Below are positions 43,345-55,978 of a stretch of DNA of 64,000 nt, piece after piece. The first letter of the stretch is position 1. Each line of letters begins with the position of its first letter. Where the stretch lies: positions 58,300,771 through 58,364,770 of the forward strand of contig CM066737.1 in NCBI GenBank assembly GCA_033961575.1, read 5' to 3'. The notes below the pieces were generated by a model that was given only the letters and a program-made list of their open reading frames with translations, had not been told where the DNA came from and did not search any database. The DNA is from Aselliscus stoliczkanus (Eukaryota > Chordata > Mammalia > Chiroptera > Hipposideridae). Made by a program: the position numbers and the translations under genes.

Positions 43345-44285
43345 GGGAAGCCAATATCAGGAGCTACCGCCCCTTCCAAGCATCATCTCATGGAGCAGGG
43401 GTGTCACTCATGTAAAAGCAGGTCCCTGCCTGCAGCTCTGGTACAGTGGTTCAGGGGTTCTTCCAAGGAGGAAAGCAGGACATAAGGATGGAGAACTCTG
43501 TGGCTCTGCCTGAAAGGACTGACTTAATTTTAAAAAGGTAGAAGAAAATTCCATGCTAATGGCATTGTCAAAAACAATGGGGATTTTGATGGAGAATAAT
43601 TAAGAGGAGGCTGGTAGCACTAATACAGGAAAAATTTCAGAACATTCACAAGTTTATTGGAGGTAACCAGAAAAAGAGACAACCAATAAGAGCCCTCCTT
43701 GGATCATATAAAACTGTGCGAGAAAACTGTGTACATATACTATGCTGCATCCACTTAGGAATATCAGGGAAAGGCATGGAACAGGCTTGAAGGGATTCCC
43801 TAAGCCATACACATAGCCATAAACACAGGCCAAAAGCCTCACTGGCACAAGGAGCTTAAACACAACCTCTGACCAAGCATTAACTGAATCATAAGCTACT
43901 CTGACCCAGTGGTGAATCCTAGAAAGCCAAGAATAAAAATAAAATCGCAGTCACCCTTGACAGTCTGTAAGAATGTGTGCATGCCCAAGGCTATGCTGTT
44001 TCAGGAGCAAGCTACTAGTCCCTGGCTGAGTGGGGGGAGGAGCAAAATATGTAACTCACTAAAATGTGAGAACAGCCTCCAAGCTACACACATATCCAAT
44101 GGTAAAGGGTAAATATGTAATTGGCTAAGAGGGCTTAAGCACAACAGTTGGCCAATAAGTGACGAACGCTAACGCAGGGGCAAAAGCTAGGTAGTCAGGC
44201 TAAAAGATAAAAACAGGAGAAAAGATATGAGCTGAGATGCTGAAGGTGAACACTCTGGGTGGAAATAGACTTGACAGAATTTGTC
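43345..44285. other. Gene-free stretch
   Basis: No coding region or confident repeat. Chance ORFs under 80 codons. Confidence 0.45.
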
Positions 44286-44289
44286 CGAC

Positions 44290-45330
44290 CAAGTCAACAA
44301 ACTAATGACCAAGAAAAAAACAACAATGACCACTGGGAAGAGGATCAGTATACAGGGTTGCTATAATATATTAGCTAAAATGTTTAGCTGTCAACAAAAA
44401 GTTAAAATACATACAATAACTACATAGGTAAACATAAAAACAGTATAAATGTATTTTGTCATAACAATTTTTCCTCTGATTTAAAAGACAACTTCATAAA
44501 GCAATATGAAAAATCTATGTTGATGTTTGTACAATGTATGAAGATGTGATTTGTATGACAATAATGCCAAGAGGTAGGGAGGAAATGGAGCTACTGAGAG
44601 CAAAGATTTCAAATTAAGTTGGTATTGATCGGAACTTGATTTTTGTAAGTTAAGTTAATTATAATCCCAAGGTTAACCACTAAGAAATCACATTTTAAAA
44701 TTAGCAAAAGAGATGACAAGGGAATTCAAATGGTACACTAGGAAATACTTATTTAACATAAAAGAAGGCAATAATGGAGGAATACAGTAACAAAAACGAT
44801 ATAAGACATGTAGAAAACAAATAGCAAAATAGCAGATATAAATCTGCTATCAGTGATTGTATTAAAGATATCAGTGATTGTATTAAACATACATGAACTA
44901 AACACTGCAATTTAAAGGTAGAGATTGGCAGAAAGGGTTTAAAACATATGATCCAACCATATGCTGTCTACAAAAGACACTCAGATTCAAAGACACAAAT
45001 AGTTTAAAATAAAAGGTTAGAAAAAGATATACCATGCAAATAGTAACAAAAAGGGACCTGGAATGATTATGTCAATATCAGAAAAATTAACTTTTAAGAC
45101 AAGCATTGTTATTAGAGACAAAGAAGGGCCATTTATAATGAGGAAAGGGTCAGTCCATGAAGAAGATATAACTGTACCTTATCATTATAAACATACATGC
45201 ACCTAATGGTAAAGCCCCAAAATACATGAAGCAAAACCAGACATAACTGAAGGGAAAACAAAAATGTATACATGAAATAACAATAATATATAATATATGT
45301 AAATTACTATGTGCAAAGTACTACTTTGAA
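44290..45330 (+). mobile_element. HAL1-type LINE fragment, sense
   Basis: A-rich sense sequence with HAL1/L1 wording: CTACAAAAGACACTCAGATTC (about 44972), GAAAAAGATATACCATGCAAA (about 45021) and AACATACATGCACCTAATGG (about 45189). No open frame. Confidence 0.6.
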
Positions 45331-45342
45331 TTTTTATTTTTA

Positions 45343-45898
45343 TTTTTTTAAGATTTTAATTGGGGAATTGGAGGAGGGGAAGAGCATTGGGGAATTGGGG
45401 AAGGGGAACAGACAAGTTGATGTCCCTTTGTTGTTCAGTCTAGTTGCAGAGGACATTGCTTCACTGGCCCATGTTGGTATTATCATTGCGCTCTTCCCAA
45501 ATGAGATCAGTCTCAGGCCTCTGGATGGCCGCTCCCCTTGGCTCTTGGCAGCTCACTCTGGCTGCTGGCCACTCACGCTGGCTGCCGGCCATTCACTGTA
45601 GCTTGTGGCAGCCCACTGCAGCAGGGGCTGCAGCCTATGCCATTGCAGCTCCAGGTGGAGCTGTTGTTCACCATCTTAGATGTAAAGGGCAGTGTCACTG
45701 GCCCTCATATGTGGGATACGAACCGGGACTACTGGGGTCCCAAGTCAGCTCTTTTTTTTTGGGGGGGGGGGCAATGTCACTGGCCCTCATATGTGGGACC
45801 GAACCGGGGCCGCTGGCTTCCCAGGCCAGCGCTTAACCACCGCGCCACTCGGCCGGCCCCCAAGTCAGCTCTTAACCAATGTGCCACTCAGCCGGCCC
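45343..45898 (-). mobile_element. Long tRNA-derived SINE, antisense, split by a second SINE
   Basis: The outer element runs from the ATTTTAATTGGGG end to GTGCCACTCAGCCGGCCC. A short SINE is nested at 45752-45859, with AAGTCAGCTC on both sides. Confidence 0.9.
45752..45859 (-). mobile_element. Short tRNA-derived SINE nested in a long SINE
   Basis: Antisense. Its tail is unusual: T9 followed by a run of eleven G. AAGTCAGCTC flanks it. Confidence 0.92.
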
Positions 45899-45914
45899 TG
45901 AGTTTTTAATTTTT

Positions 45915-46090
45915 TAATCATCACAGCAATCCTATAAAATAGGTATTATTGTTATTCCCATTCTACATATGAGGAAAGTGGGGCACAGAGAAATAAAGAG
46001 ATTTGCCCAAGATCACACAGCTGTTAAGTGATGAATCCAAAATTTAAAGCTAACTGTACAGTAGCAGAATCTATGCTCTTAACTACTCCT
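45915..46090 (-). mobile_element. MIR SINE, antisense
   Basis: Complement of MIR core: CATATGAGGAAAGTGGGGCACAG and GCCCAAGATCACACAGCTG (about 45963-46022). Confidence 0.8.
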
Positions 46091-46458
46091 TCTCATGTCT
46101 CAGCTATGAACATTTATGTAGACATAATATAAATAATGAATATTGATTTAACAAAATGTAGTGATATAACAACAATATATTGGGAGAATGTGGAAGAAGT
46201 ATGGTTGTATATGGTGTGGGAGATAACTGAATCCTTCCATTGTGGGAAGTCATAACTGACATATAAACATTAAAAATCAAGAAATAAACAGGTTATTTAG
46301 AAATATGGAGGAGCTACCACAACAAAGAGTTAAAAAGTTTGAAAGTGACTGTCTCTGAGGAGCAGAAATCTGGGGTGGGGAAGGATGAAACAAAGTTCTG
46401 GTGGATTTTTGTCATTGCTGTTATAAGTCTGATGGAACTCTATAACTATGGAAATTAC

Positions 46459-46561
46459 TTTTTTTTTTGAGGGCAGTGTCACTGGCCCTCATACGTGGGA
46501 CTCGAACCAGGGCTGCTGGCTTCCCAAGCCAGTGCTTAACCACCGCGCCACTCGGCTGGCC
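46459..46561 (-). mobile_element. Short tRNA-derived SINE
   Basis: Antisense copy with GGAAATTAC on both sides (46450 and 46562). Confidence 0.92.
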
Positions 46562-46649
46562 TGGAAATTACATTTTTAAAAACCAGGTTTTGAAACTGAA
46601 TAGGACTCCACCCAATTCTATGTAAAGGATGTAAAAAAAAAATCCTTGA

Positions 46650-47047
46650 GATCTGCTATGGACTGAATGTATGTGTTCCCCCAAAATGCAGATGTTGAAG
46701 TCCTTATGGCTGTATTGGAGATGGGGCATCAAAGGAAGTAATTAAGGTTAAATGAGATCATAAGTGTGGGTGCCTGATCTGGTAGGATTATGTCCTTAAA
46801 AGAAAAGAACACCAAAAAGCTCTCTCATTCTTTCTCCATGTGCAGCACCAAGGAAACACTGTGTGAGATCATAGTAAGAAGGTAGCTACATATCTACAAG
46901 CCAGGAAGAGAATGCTCACAGAAACCAAATTTACCAACACTTAATCTTGGACTTCCCAGCCTCCAGAACTGTGAGAAAATAAATTTCTGTTGTTTAAGCC
47001 ACCCAGTCTGTAGGATTTTGTTCTAGCAGTCCAACCAGATTAATACA
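46650..47047 (+). repeat. MLT1-type (ERVL-MaLR) solitary LTR
   Basis: Matches the MaLR LTR layout: TGCTATGGACTGAATGTATG start, CTTGGACTTCCCAGCCTCCA, AAATAAATTTCTGTTGTTTA with its polyadenylation signal, and ATTAATACA end. Ancient. Confidence 0.82.
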
Positions 47048-47365
47048 AGGACATTATGCCAAGTGAAATATGCCAGTCACAAAAGGACAAATACTGCATG
47101 ATTCCACTTATATGAGGTAACCTATGTAGTCAAATTCAGAGACAGAAAGTAGAATGATGGTTGCCAGCGGCTGGGTGGAGGGATAATAGGAATTATTGTT
47201 TAATGGGTACTGAATTTCAGTTTCAGAACATGGAAATAGTTCTGGAGATAGATGGTGGTGATGGATACACAAAAATTTAAATGTATTTATGACAGTGAAC
47301 TGTACATTTCAAAATGGTGAAGATGGTAAATGTTTTATGTACTTTACCACAACTTTTTAAAGGAG
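47048..47365 (+). mobile_element. Old L1 3' end, sense
   Basis: ATGATTCCACTTATATGAGGT and AGAATGATGGTTGCCAG wording of L1M 3' ends, closing with ACTTTACCACAACTTTTTAA. Confidence 0.65.
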
Positions 47366-47769
47366 AGTGGGAAAGAATGTACAGAGATATGTGTTGTAAT
47401 ATTAATGGGAGGCTATACCCTCAGTTTCAATTCTGCACTCCTTCCTGCTGAAGTCCCACATATACTGAGCTTCTTCAACACTCTGTCCTCATTCTTTCAA
47501 TCTGTATCCCATCTGGGGCTATGTGACTCACTCCCTGGTTTCAATTATCAATTATTGGGTTGTCAGAAAAGTCATGATGCATGTTTGCAACAGATGGAAC
47601 TAGTTCATTTTTGGAAGGACTAGAATCATTCACATCTATGTTAGTGTTATGCCATTTGACAGTTCTAGCTTCATTCTAAAATAAATTGTGCGATTTGGTT
47701 GAGTTTCGGAGATTTTACAACAAGTTGTGCATTTTTGCCATATTTTACTGTTTTACTTCCATAAAGGGA

Positions 47770-48875
47770 AGAACACACGTCAAGCTAGTGAAAAGTTGCC
47801 TAAAGTTTATGGTGACAATGCTCTACAAGAACATCAGCAGGGCTGGCCAAGTGGTTCAGTTGGTTAAGAGCTCACTCAAGAGTGTGAGGTGAGCTCTGAG
47901 CAACAGCAGTTCGATGTCCAGCCTGAGCTGAGCTGCCGTTGAGCTGCCAACAGGTGGCAGGATGGCTCAGCAAAAAAAAAACATCAGTGCCAACGATGGT
48001 TCATGAAATTCCATGCTGTTGATTTTGATACAATGACGCTCCTCGGTCAAAGTTGATAACAACAAAATAAAGACATTGATGAGTCAAACCCACATTACAC
48101 AACACAAGAGATTGCAGAAACATTGAACATCCATCATTCAAGCATTCACGACAACCCGAAAAAGCTGGGATATGTAAGCAAGCTTGATATTTGGGTTCCG
48201 CATGAACTCAAAGAAGTTCATTTGATGGTGCGTATAAACATCTGCAATATGCTCATTAAACATGAGGAAAATGATCCTTTTGTGAAGCGACTGATAACTG
48301 GTGATGAGAAGTGGATTGTTTACAACAATGTGGTGTGCAAATGGTCTTGGTCTTAACGTGATGATTCGCCTCGAACAACGTCAAAAGCGGACATTCATCA
48401 AAGGAAGGTTATGCTCTCAGTGTGGTGGGATTATAAAGGTGTTGTGTTTTTTGAGCTCATACCAAGCAACCAAACAATTAATTTGAATGTGTTCTGTCAG
48501 CAATTGGACAGTTTGAATGAATCCATCATTCAGAAACATCCAGAGTTTGTTAATTGTAAAGGAGTTGTGTTCCATCACAACAACGCGAGACCACACACAA
48601 GTTTGATCACCTGTCAAAAATTATTGGAGCTTGGATGGGATGTGTTGCCACACCCACCATACTCGCCTGACCTTGCACCGTCAGACTTCTACTTGTTTTG
48701 CTCTCTTCAAAACTCCTTGCATGGTATAACGTTCAATTCAGATGAAGCTGTAAATCAGCTCCTTGTTCATTTTTTCACAAATGAAGACAGGTCCTTTTAT
48801 GAACGAGGAATTATGAAGCTCACTGAAAGTTGGCAAAAAGTTATCGAACAAAATGGGCAATATATCATTGATTGA
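47770..48875 (+). pseudogene. Mariner transposase, broken and catalytically altered
   Basis: Pieces of a mariner transposase in several frames: the N-terminal helix-turn-helix region (QASEKLPKVYGDNALQ, cut by a SINE, then CQRWFMKFHAVDFD), the linker (48123-48353; WVPHELKE) and the catalytic core. The first catalytic Asp survives in TGDEKWIVYNN. The second is Asn in FHHNNARPH (48411-48872 frame), where the family has Asp. The third survives in YSPDLAPSDF. Frameshifts, the SINE and the lost Asp make it non-functional. Confidence 0.9.
47838..47979 (+). mobile_element. Composite SINE, truncated, inside the mariner
   Basis: First tRNA-like unit plus the start of the second, then an A tail. AACATCAG on both sides (47829 and 47980) is the target duplication, within transposase coding sequence. 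Confidence 0.9.
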
Positions 48876-48949
48876 TCTTTGCTCATATAAAAAAATGACC
48901 TTTGAAAAACATAGACAAAATACATCATGACTTTTCCAACAACCCAATA

Positions 48950-49555
48950 TAATACATATCTTTAGTCAGACCTTTCTTCTGAACTCTAGATCCATACTTT
49001 TCAAATGGACACTGAGCATCTCTACTTGGAAGTCCCACAGACACACCTCAAAGAGTTCAAACAAGATTCATTTCCTTCCCCTCCTAAATATGCTCCTTCA
49101 TGTTTGAAATACAGAAGGGGAAGAGAAATGTTAATACACGTCCTCCTTCATCTCCTACTCCAGATTGCACTCTTTCCCCTATATTACACTGCTTTCAGGT
49201 CCAATCAGTTCACGTGTTTCCCAGAAATGGGCTTTTTTGCCCAAGAAGAGGAACTGCATTTTCATCTTCAAAAAGTGATATTAAATTATTCCTCATATGT
49301 GCATGACCCTGTAAGGCTACTGTACCCAAAACCTTAAAACAACCCCTGAGCTCTGAGTCTGCTACAATATCAACAGTAGAATAAGAATCTGGGGATCTGG
49401 GGCCACAGTCAGACCCAGAACTAGCTATAAGACCACCTAACTCTCCAAAACATCTAGGAATGTTATCCACTGCTATCCTAGCTTCAGTGTTATCCTTAAA
49501 TATGGGCACAAGGGTCCTTCTAAACCCCGTGCTTTGAAGGTCCTGCATATAACTT

Positions 49556-49601
<46 letters not shown>

Positions 49602-50097
49602 ACACATGGGTGGCTATGTCACATGGGATCTGGTGCTCATTGTTGGCACAGTGCAACTCTTAACCCAAGACATCTGTACTCTGACTGACACTATTCAGGC
49701 TCCAGGAAAATACTTCTCCACATCTGTTTCCCTATGTCCTCTAAACAAAAGGAAACTGTCCAAATACCACGAATATTTGTGTATTGTGCCACTGTGAACA
49801 CGGAGACAGACATTATTTTAGACTACAGGGAAGATTCCAGCAGTGGAAGCACTTAGGGAAGAGGAAAAAACAAGCTAACTTGTCAAATTCTGCTTCCCAG
49901 GTACATGAATGCAATAAGTTTTTGCTTAACAACTATCATTTCCCAGTAGTGTCCATTTTCTTGCTTGTCTTTCTTTGACAGTTTGTGGCTCCACAGGTCA
50001 CTTGATGTCCTATGGCCAAGCATCCCATCTCAACCAAAAGTTGCATATGGAGGCTAAAGAACATTTCAAAATATTAAACAACTCATATAACTCTTGA
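48950..50097. other. Gene-free stretch with a CT microsatellite
   Basis: Sequence resumes the unit interrupted by the mariner (47366-47552). No recognised domain. CT repeat at 49558-49599. Confidence 0.5.
49558..49599 (+). repeat. (CT)n microsatellite
   Basis: About 40 bp of CT dinucleotide. Confidence 0.95.
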
Positions 50098-50117
50098 TTT
50101 TAAGATAGGTAGATAGA

Positions 50118-50246
50118 AGGGCCGGCCGATTGGCATGGTGGTTAAGCGCTGGCTTGGGATGCCAGCGGCCCCAGTTCGGGTCCCACATATGAGGGCCAGT
50201 GACACTGCCCTCAAAAACAAACAAATAAACAAACAAACAAACAAAC
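50118..50246 (+). mobile_element. Short tRNA-derived SINE
   Basis: Sense copy with a long AAAC-type tail, inserted in a GATA-rich tract (AGGTAGATAGA on both sides). Confidence 0.9.
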
Positions 50247-50310
50247 GACAGGTAGATAGATAGAAGATAGATAGATGATACATGATAGACAGACAGACAG
50301 ACAGATAGAT
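50247..50310 (+). repeat. GATA/GACA microsatellite
   Basis: Imperfect GATA and GACA units to the right of the SINE. Confidence 0.85.
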
Positions 50311-50329
50311 GCAACATGTGTAAAGCATT

Positions 50330-50610
50330 GTCACAGATTGGATTCCCCAGGAAGCTGATGTTGTATAATATTGTATGCCAGCTGTAATTGAATATATAGA
50401 TAGGCATGGGATGTGGAGTATACTGTGGAAGGGAGTCAAAGGAATTGTAATAGATATGTATGATATGGGGTGCGGAGAGGGGTGGCGAACTGGGAGAGGG
50501 GGGTTGTCACTTTGAGGGGTAAAAAGTATAACTATTGCACTGTGTTGTACACCTGAAACTAATTTTTTTAAAAAAATGTTTATTTCACAATAAAATAATT
50601 TTAAAAAAAT
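50330..50610 (+). mobile_element. L1 3'UTR tail, sense
   Basis: Ends in TTGTACACCTGAAACTAATTT followed by an A-rich stretch, as in the LINE ends at 23840 and 59470. 5'-truncated. Confidence 0.65.
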
Positions 50611-51179
50611 GGAGCTATGATGGGGACTACATCCCAGCATTCTTTAGGTCTTTAAATGTGGCATTAACTTTGGCCATTCTCCCCAAGATGCCATATGTTT
50701 TCATTTACTATCTTGGCCAAGGAAGGAGAGGGCAGTTTCAGAAACTTCCACCTGGCCTTAATTACAATTATTCCATAGGCCAAGGAACAAATATGGGTTT
50801 TCTACCAATTATCAAAATGTTTTTCACAATATATATTAAGAGACCAGGAAAATAACCATTGTGTGCATCTGTGGACCCAGTGGAGCCACTGTAAACCCAA
50901 CATAGGCCAGGAGCCCACTTAATACTGGACTCCTATCTGACCCTATTCTAACAGGGGGACATGATGATATTTTAGGTTTCTGGGTATCAATATCAACTCA
51001 TAACCAGTGTCCATCAGTCCTCAAGATATTTGTATATTATGCTTTGTCCAGCAGACATTTAACTGGGTACATGGAAGGACTGGAACATTCTTTACAATGC
51101 ATATGTTGTAGGGTTCTTCTTCCTGAGCACCCAGCTTCTCTTTCAAACAGTGCACTCTGTATCAAAAACTGTCTTAGGG
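50611..51179. other. Gene-free stretch
   Basis: Nothing recognisable beyond weak ERV-like peptide wording in chance ORFs (for example AITLAILPKM-type fragments). Not callable. Confidence 0.4.
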
Positions 51180-54160
51180 AATATCAAGATGGCACAGGAG
51201 GAAAACACTGTGTTTACCTTCTCGCATGGCCAAATCAAAATTATAACTAAGCTACAAAATAACTATCATTGATACTCGCCTAAAATCTTGCTAAACTCAA
51301 GCCCTACCATTAAGGACATGCAGAAGAAGCCACCTCGAGAATGGTAGGAGGGGCAGAGATGCAAAATGGGCTGGTCCCACACTCTCATGTGACCATTAAA
51401 TATCTGGAGGGATAATGCAGCTGTGGAGGCACTTCCCACCCCTAAGAGGAGCAAAAAGTCCCAGCCCCACCAGTCCAGGGTTCCAGTGCCGGGAAGAGAA
51501 GTCCCCATAATTTCTGGTTGTGAAAAACCAGCAAATTGTGACTGAGTGAGATGGAGGACAGATGCACTCCCAGGCACCCCTCTTAATAGGGACCATGCAG
51601 ACTTACCCACCGACAGAATCACTGGCTCTGAACTCCAGCACTGGGGCAGCAGCTGGAAAGGCAGCAGGGACATATGGTGAGGAACTGAGTTGTCTGGCTT
51701 GGGATAGGTGCTGGAGAGGCAGCTTTCTCCTTGATTGAGAAGCTGGTGGAGACCATTCTTTCTTTGTTGAGCTCTGCCCCTTCTTGGAGTGCAGACACAG
51801 GTGGCTGCCATGTCTGAGTCTCCACCGTTTGTTCACCCTGCCCTGGCCATTCAAGACCCTACCCTGCCCAATTTTGGGGCACGCCCAGGCTGCTTCCAGT
51901 GGCTTTTTTGTACAAACCACCTGCCTTAGGTCATCCTGCAGACTTTTCCAGGGTCTCTCAAAGGTCCACATCTGGCTTGAGTGTGTCCTGTACCTCTGGC
52001 TGAGCAGTCTTAAGCTCTGCATTAGCAGCAGCCAATATTGGTTCACAGCGAGGTCTATCAAGGCTCTTTTAAGCATAGCATGGGCAGCAGCCATCTGCAG
52101 CTTTCTTTGTGGCTCCTGCCAGGTGGCCCTGGGTGGAGCACGGGATGCAGCTGGACTTGGCCTAAGGCAGATCCCCTCCAAGGTGGTCCTGAGGCTGGAG
52201 CCCCCAGTGGCCAGCTTCAAAAGGAGCTGGAACATCACCCAGCTGCTTCCAAGGATGACACACACAAGGGGCAATTGGGCAGGCACCAGAGTCCTCCTGA
52301 AGCAGATCCTGCTCTGTAGGGTCAACCCCTGCACAACAACTCTTCCACTGTGGTCAAGGCCAGTACTTACAAACAGTGAGCCCAAGGGTCAGTCCTTTCC
52401 ACTGATGTGCAATTATCATCCAAGGCTCAACTACAAGAGGAGTGCACACACAACCCACAAGAGGGACACACCTGGAGTGAGTGGCTCAGGTGGCCAGAAA
52501 GACTGCACCACTGAGCTCCATAGCACACATACTACATAAGGACACTCTACTAAGACCAGAAGACATAGGACCCCTACCTAATACATAGAATCAAACACAG
52601 GGAGGCAGCCAAAATGGGGAGACAAAGAAACATGTTTCAAATAAAGGAACAGAGCAAAGCTCCAGAAAAAGAACTAAACAAAATGGAGACAAGCAATCTA
52701 TGAGATGCAGAGTTCCAAACACTGGTTATATGGATGCTCACTGATCTCTGGGAGAACTTTAACAAAGAGATAGGGAACATAAAAATGAAGATAGGAAACA
52801 TGAAAAAAAAAACAGTAAAAAATAAAGAACAAAATAACGGAAATGAAGATTATATTACAGGGAATCAACAGTAGATTAGATGAAGCAGAGGATCGAACCA
52901 GCAATGTAGAAAATAAAGCAGCAGAAAACACCCAACCAGAACAGTGAAAAGAAAAAAGAATGCAAAAAATTGAGGAGAGTTTAAGGGGCCTCTGTGACAA
53001 CATCAAGCACACCAACATTTGCATCATAGGGGTACCAGAAGGAGAAGAGAGAGAGCAAGGAATTGAAAACCTATTTGTAAAAGTAATGACAGAAAACTTC
53101 CCTAACCTATTGAAGGAAATAGATATATAAGCCCAGGAAGCACAGAGAGTCCCAAAAAGATGAACCCAAAGAGGCCAACAGCAATACACATCATAATTAA
53201 AATGCCAAAGCTTATAGACAAAGAGAGAATCTTAAAAGCAGCAAAAGAAAAGCAGTTAGTTACCTACAAGGGCGTCCCCAAAAGACTGGTAGCTAATTTC
53301 TCAACAGATAATTTTCAGGCAAGAAGGGAGTGGCAGGAAATATTCTAAGTGATGAAAAGCAAGGACCTACAACCATGATTACTCTACCCAGCAAAACTAT
53401 CATTGAGAATTGAAGGACAGATAAAGAGCTTCCTAGACAAGAAAAAGCTAAAGGAGTTCATCACCATCATACCAGTATTGTATTACAAGGAATCTTAGAT
53501 GGACTTCTTTAAGATGGGAGGGGCGTTAGGGATGGGTGAAAAGGGGAGTGTATTAAGAAATACAAATTGGTTGTTACACAGCAGTCATAAGGATGTAGGG
53601 TAGAGCATAAGAATACAGTTAATAATATTGTAATAACTAGGTATGGTGCCAGATGGGTACTAGGTCTATCAGGGTGATAGATGGGAATGCGGTTGGGCAC
53701 AGGGTGAAAAAGGTGAAGGTATTAAGAAATACAAGCTGGGGGCCGGCCAAGTGGCGCAGTGGTTAAGCGCTGGCTTGGGAAGCCAGTGGCCCCGGTTTGG
53801 TCCCACATGTGAGGGCCAGTGACACTGCCCTCAAAAAAAAAAAAAGAAATACAAGCTGGTAGTTACAAAATAGCCATGAGGATGTAAAGTATAGGGACTA
53901 TAATCAATAATATGGTAATAACTATGTATAGTGCCAGCTGTTACTAGTTAGAGGGATCACTTCTTAAATTATATAAATGTCTAACCACTATGCTGTACAC
54001 CTATCAATTATATTCTGATAGCGTGGTATAGTGCCAGATGGTTACTGGACTTATCATGGTGATTGCTTCTTTAGCATAGGGAATAAAATCAATAATGTGG
54101 TAATAACACTGTATAGAGCTAGGTGAGTACTGTAATCTTAAAACAAAAAACTGAGTTAGG
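51180..54160 (+). mobile_element. Second HAL1/L1-lineage element, sense
   Basis: Co-linear with 20010-23890: same 5' start (AAGATGGCACAGGAGG, about 51186), same ORF1-type block (ATTGAGGAGAGTTTAAGGGGC, about 52970) and the same 3'UTR style. It lacks the short ORF2 3' block seen in the first copy, running from GGAATCTTAGATGGACTTCTTT straight into 3'UTR near 53515. ORFs on both strands (for example 51603-52385 minus) are chance frames. Confidence 0.7.
53740..53843 (+). mobile_element. Short tRNA-derived SINE in LINE 3'UTR
   Basis: Sense copy with AAGAAATACAAGCTGG on both sides (53724 and 53844), a perfect 16-bp target duplication. Confidence 0.95.
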
Positions 54161-54847
54161 GCCAGAAGGTGAGCAAGGGATTATGACTTTTTATTGAGGC
54201 ACCTTCCTCAGACTCCTGAACATGTTAGATTTCTTTATTTTTCTTTTCATTTTTTTAGTTTCAAGTGCACAAAAAAAAATGTAATAGTTAGACATTTCAC
54301 CTCTCACTAAGTGATAATCCCCCTCCTCCAATCTATTGCGCCTCTCACCTCCTATATATCTATTACAATTCCATTGACTCTATTCTCTATGCTGTACTCC
54401 ATATATCTACATTATAGTTGACATACATTATTATTCAGCTTCAGCTTCATGTTTACAGTGCTGTGGTCAAGCATCTACACTGTCCATGAAGTGATTTCCC
54501 TAATAAGACATGTGCCCAACTGACACCCTACAAAATCTTTACATTATTGATATATTCCCCAAACTGTCTTTCATATCCCCATGGCAATATTGTAGTTATC
54601 AATTTATACTGTCTAATCCTCCCCTTCTCCCTCATCCTCACCCCCTCCCATCTAGGAATAATCAGTTTTTCCTCTATATCTCTGAGACTATTTCTGTTTA
54701 CTTTTGTTCATTTATTCAGTTCTTTTGATTCGCATATAAGTGAGATCATATAGCATCTGTCTTTCTCTGACTGATGTATTTCACTTAGTATAATGTTCTC
54801 GAGGTCCATCCATATCATATGTATATATGTAAAGAAGATTTCATTCT

Positions 54848-54850
<3 letters not shown>

Positions 54851-54884
<34 letters not shown>

Positions 54885-55311
54885 TTTTATTGGGGAATTG
54901 GTGGAGGGGAACAGCGTTGGGGAATCGGGGAAGGGGAACAGACAAGTTGCTGTCTTTCTGTTCTTCAGTTTAGTTGCGGAGGATGTTGCTTCACTGTTGG
55001 TATCATCATTGCGCTCTTCCCGGATGAGGCAGATCGGTCGCTGGCCTCTGGATGTCGCTCACCGCGGCTATTGGCAGCTCATGCTTGGCTGCCAGCCGCT
55101 CACGCTGGCTGCGGGCCACTCATGTAGCCTATGGCAGCCCACTGCAGCAGGGGCTGCAGCCCACACCATCACCGGGGCTCGCACAGCCCAGCTCCAGGTG
55201 GAGCTGTTGTTAGCTGTAGAGGGCAGTGTCACTGGCCCTCATGTGGGATCCGAACCGGGGCCGCTGGCATCCCAAAACCAGCGCTTAACCAATGCGCCAC
55301 TCGGCCGGCCC
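54851..55311 (-). mobile_element. Long tRNA-derived SINE, antisense, young subfamily
   Basis: Nearly identical to 23892-24334 and 37460-37914. TTTCATTCTTCTTT / CTCATTCTTCTTT flank it within the L1. Confidence 0.92.
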
Positions 55312-55566
55312 TCATTCTTCTTTACAGCTGAGTAATACTCCATTGTATAAAAGTACCACAGTTTCTTACTCCAGTCGTCTACCAATAGGCATTTCGGTTA
55401 TTTCCAAATCATGGCTGTTGTAAATAGTGCTGCAATAAACATAGGGGTGCATATATCTTTTTGAATTAGCGTCTTGGATTTCTCTGGATAGATGCCTAAC
55501 AGTGGAGTTGCTGGGTCCTAAGGTAGTTCCGTTTCCAGTTTTTTGAGATACCTCCATACTGATTTC

Positions 55567-55978
55567 TTTTTTTAAGATTTTATTGGGGAATTAGGGAAGG
55601 GGAACAGTGTTGGGAAATTGGGAAGGAGTAAGAGCTAAGTTGTTGTCCTTCTATCTTAGCTGTGGAGGGCACAGCTAGCTCAGCTCCCAAGTCCAGACGC
55701 CATCTGGCTGCCCGTCCGCAGCTCGCGGCCACTCAGCTCAGGGTGCCATGTTCAATCTTAGTTGTGGGTGGGCACAGCCCACTATCCCATGTGGGAGTCA
55801 AACCAGCAACCATGTTGTTAGGAGCACATGCTCTCATCAGCTGAGCCATCCTGCTACCAGTTGGCAGCTCAGTGGCAGCTCAGCTATGATGAAGCTCACT
55901 GTCCCATGTAGGAATCGAATCGGCAACCCTGTTGCTCAGAGCTTGAGCTCTTAACCATCTGAGACACTCAGCCGGCCC
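55567..55978 (-). mobile_element. Composite multi-tRNA-unit SINE in L1, antisense
   Basis: TTTTATTGGGGAATTAGGG end, two to three tRNA-like units, end CACTCAGCCGGCCC. CATACTGATTTC repeats on both sides (55555 and 55979). Confidence 0.92.

Larger units (their letters stand above)
47555..48947 (+). mobile_element. Mariner DNA transposon, near full length, inactive
   Basis: TIRs TTGGGTTGTCAGAAAAGTCATGA at the left and its imperfect complement at the right (TCATGACTTTTCCAACAACCCAA), bounded by TA dinucleotides at 47553-47554 and 48948-48949. Without the SINE inside (about 47838-47979) it is about 1.25 kb, the normal mariner size. Confidence 0.93.

Noticed and set aside
51603..52539. Frames of 251-260 codons on both strands
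   Set aside because: Within the HAL1/L1-like element; opposing frames over the same interval and no domain.
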